Source: CAYOKT01 sp964404605
GTDB taxonomy: Bacteria; Electryoneota; Electryoneia; Electryoneales; Electryoneaceae
NCBI GenBank assembly: GCA_964404605.1
Contig: CAYOKT010000126.1
Span: 1 to 6,330, forward strand
Direction: 5' to 3'
DNA length: 6,330 nt
The notes under the pieces are model-generated. The model was given only the letters and a program-made list of their open reading frames with translations, made no database searches and was not told where the DNA came from. Numbering within the stretch: the stretch's first letter is position 1; every line of letters begins with the position of its first letter. A program made the position numbers and the translations under genes. Below, piece after piece: positions 6,073 to 6,330 of this stretch.

Positions 6073-6096
6073 ATAAGCGAAACGCGTGCCAGTTTT
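6073..6096 (-). promoter_or_regulatory. Sigma-54 (-24/-12) promoter of the secreted-protein gene
   Basis: On the minus strand the sequence reads AAAAC-TGGCACG-CGTT-TCGCT-TAT. Compared with the sigma-54 consensus mrNrYTGGCACG-N4-TTGCWNNW, every defined position agrees except one (C for the second T of TTGC). The invariant GG and GC dinucleotides have the correct spacing. Predicted transcription starts near 6065, giving a leader of about 99 bases before the ATG at 5966. No good sigma-70 promoter is seen between it and the gene. Such promoters need an AAA+ enhancer-binding activator, which is not encoded in this window. Confidence 0.7.
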
Positions 6097-6221
6097 TCCG
6101 GCGGCGAGCGGACTCCGGGAGAAGTCTTTAGGATTCAAAGGGTTGCGCGGCAGGGGAGACAGAGCTTAGGGCGCGGTTGGCTCGGCTCGCCGCTTCGGGG
6201 AACGCCGCCGTTCAGTCCGCG

Positions 6222-6250
6222 CGGTCGACCGTTTCGACCGAATGGTCGAA
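6222..6250. promoter_or_regulatory. Dyads upstream of the sigma-54 promoter, possible activator site
   Basis: Two dyads lie side by side: the perfect 10-base palindrome CGGTCGACCG (6222-6231), then TTCGACC-GAAT-GGTCGAA (6233-6250), with seven-base arms and a four-base spacer. Both use the same element GGTCGA/TCGACC. They are centred about 160-175 bases upstream of the predicted transcription start, within the range usual for enhancer-binding activators of sigma-54. The regulatory role is inferred from symmetry and position. The rest of 5967-6330 holds no gene I can establish. Confidence 0.4.
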
Positions 6251-6279
6251 GGGAGGTCGCAGGGGAGGAAAAGCATAGG

Positions 6280-6330
6280 ATGGAACTCAGGGAAAAGGTG
6301 AGAGGGAGCAGGCGAAAGAGAGGAGCCTGG
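6280..6330 (+). CDS. Possible start of a gene cut by the window edge
   Basis: An ATG at 6280 opens 17 codons to the window end (MELREKVRGSRRKRGAW) with no stop. GGGGAGG lies 11 bases upstream, a rather long spacing. The peptide is very basic and unrecognised, and the stretch is purine-rich. It may equally be non-coding; only sequence beyond the edge can tell. Confidence 0.18.
   Translation, partial: MELREKVRGSRRKRGAW

Overview
The window is high-GC bacterial DNA from a draft or metagenome-type assembly: a run of exactly 100 N at 5128-5227 is a scaffold gap. Shine-Dalgarno sites, a protein with two N-terminal membrane spans, a secreted protein with a Sec-type signal peptide, and a near-consensus sigma-54 promoter point to a Gram-negative-like bacterium. 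The pairing of an Ogr/Delta-type zinc finger with a YkgJ-family protein, and a secreted protein with FVDxDGDGVCD repeats, recall Desulfuromonadota/Desulfobacterota and related phyla. That placement is from general family knowledge; the sequence alone does not settle the phylum.

Left block (1-1259, minus strand): a two-gene operon. A 112-residue zinc-finger protein is followed, with a 14-base overlap, by a 276-residue YkgJ-family cysteine-cluster protein, and ends at an intrinsic terminator (44-73). A 428-base divergent intergenic region (1260-1687) with small inverted repeats separates it from the next block.

Middle block (1688-5103, plus strand): a BatA-type membrane protein (three membrane spans, von Willebrand A-like domain with an intact DxSxS motif, amidotransferase-like domain) overlaps by ATGA the start of hflX, the ribosome-splitting GTPase. 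After hflX come 24 bases, the gap, and a cluster of palindromic intergenic repeats (5228-5316).

Right block (5407-6330, minus strand): a small exported protein with four DxDGDG-type calcium-binding loops. It has a strong ribosome binding site, a bidirectional hairpin terminator after it, and a sigma-54 (-24/-12) promoter about 107 bases upstream of its start codon, with dyad sequences further upstream where an enhancer-binding protein could sit. This is the most interesting unit of the window. The two other blocks are housekeeping or poorly characterised conserved genes. I saw no rRNA, tRNA, CRISPR array, insertion sequence or phage gene.
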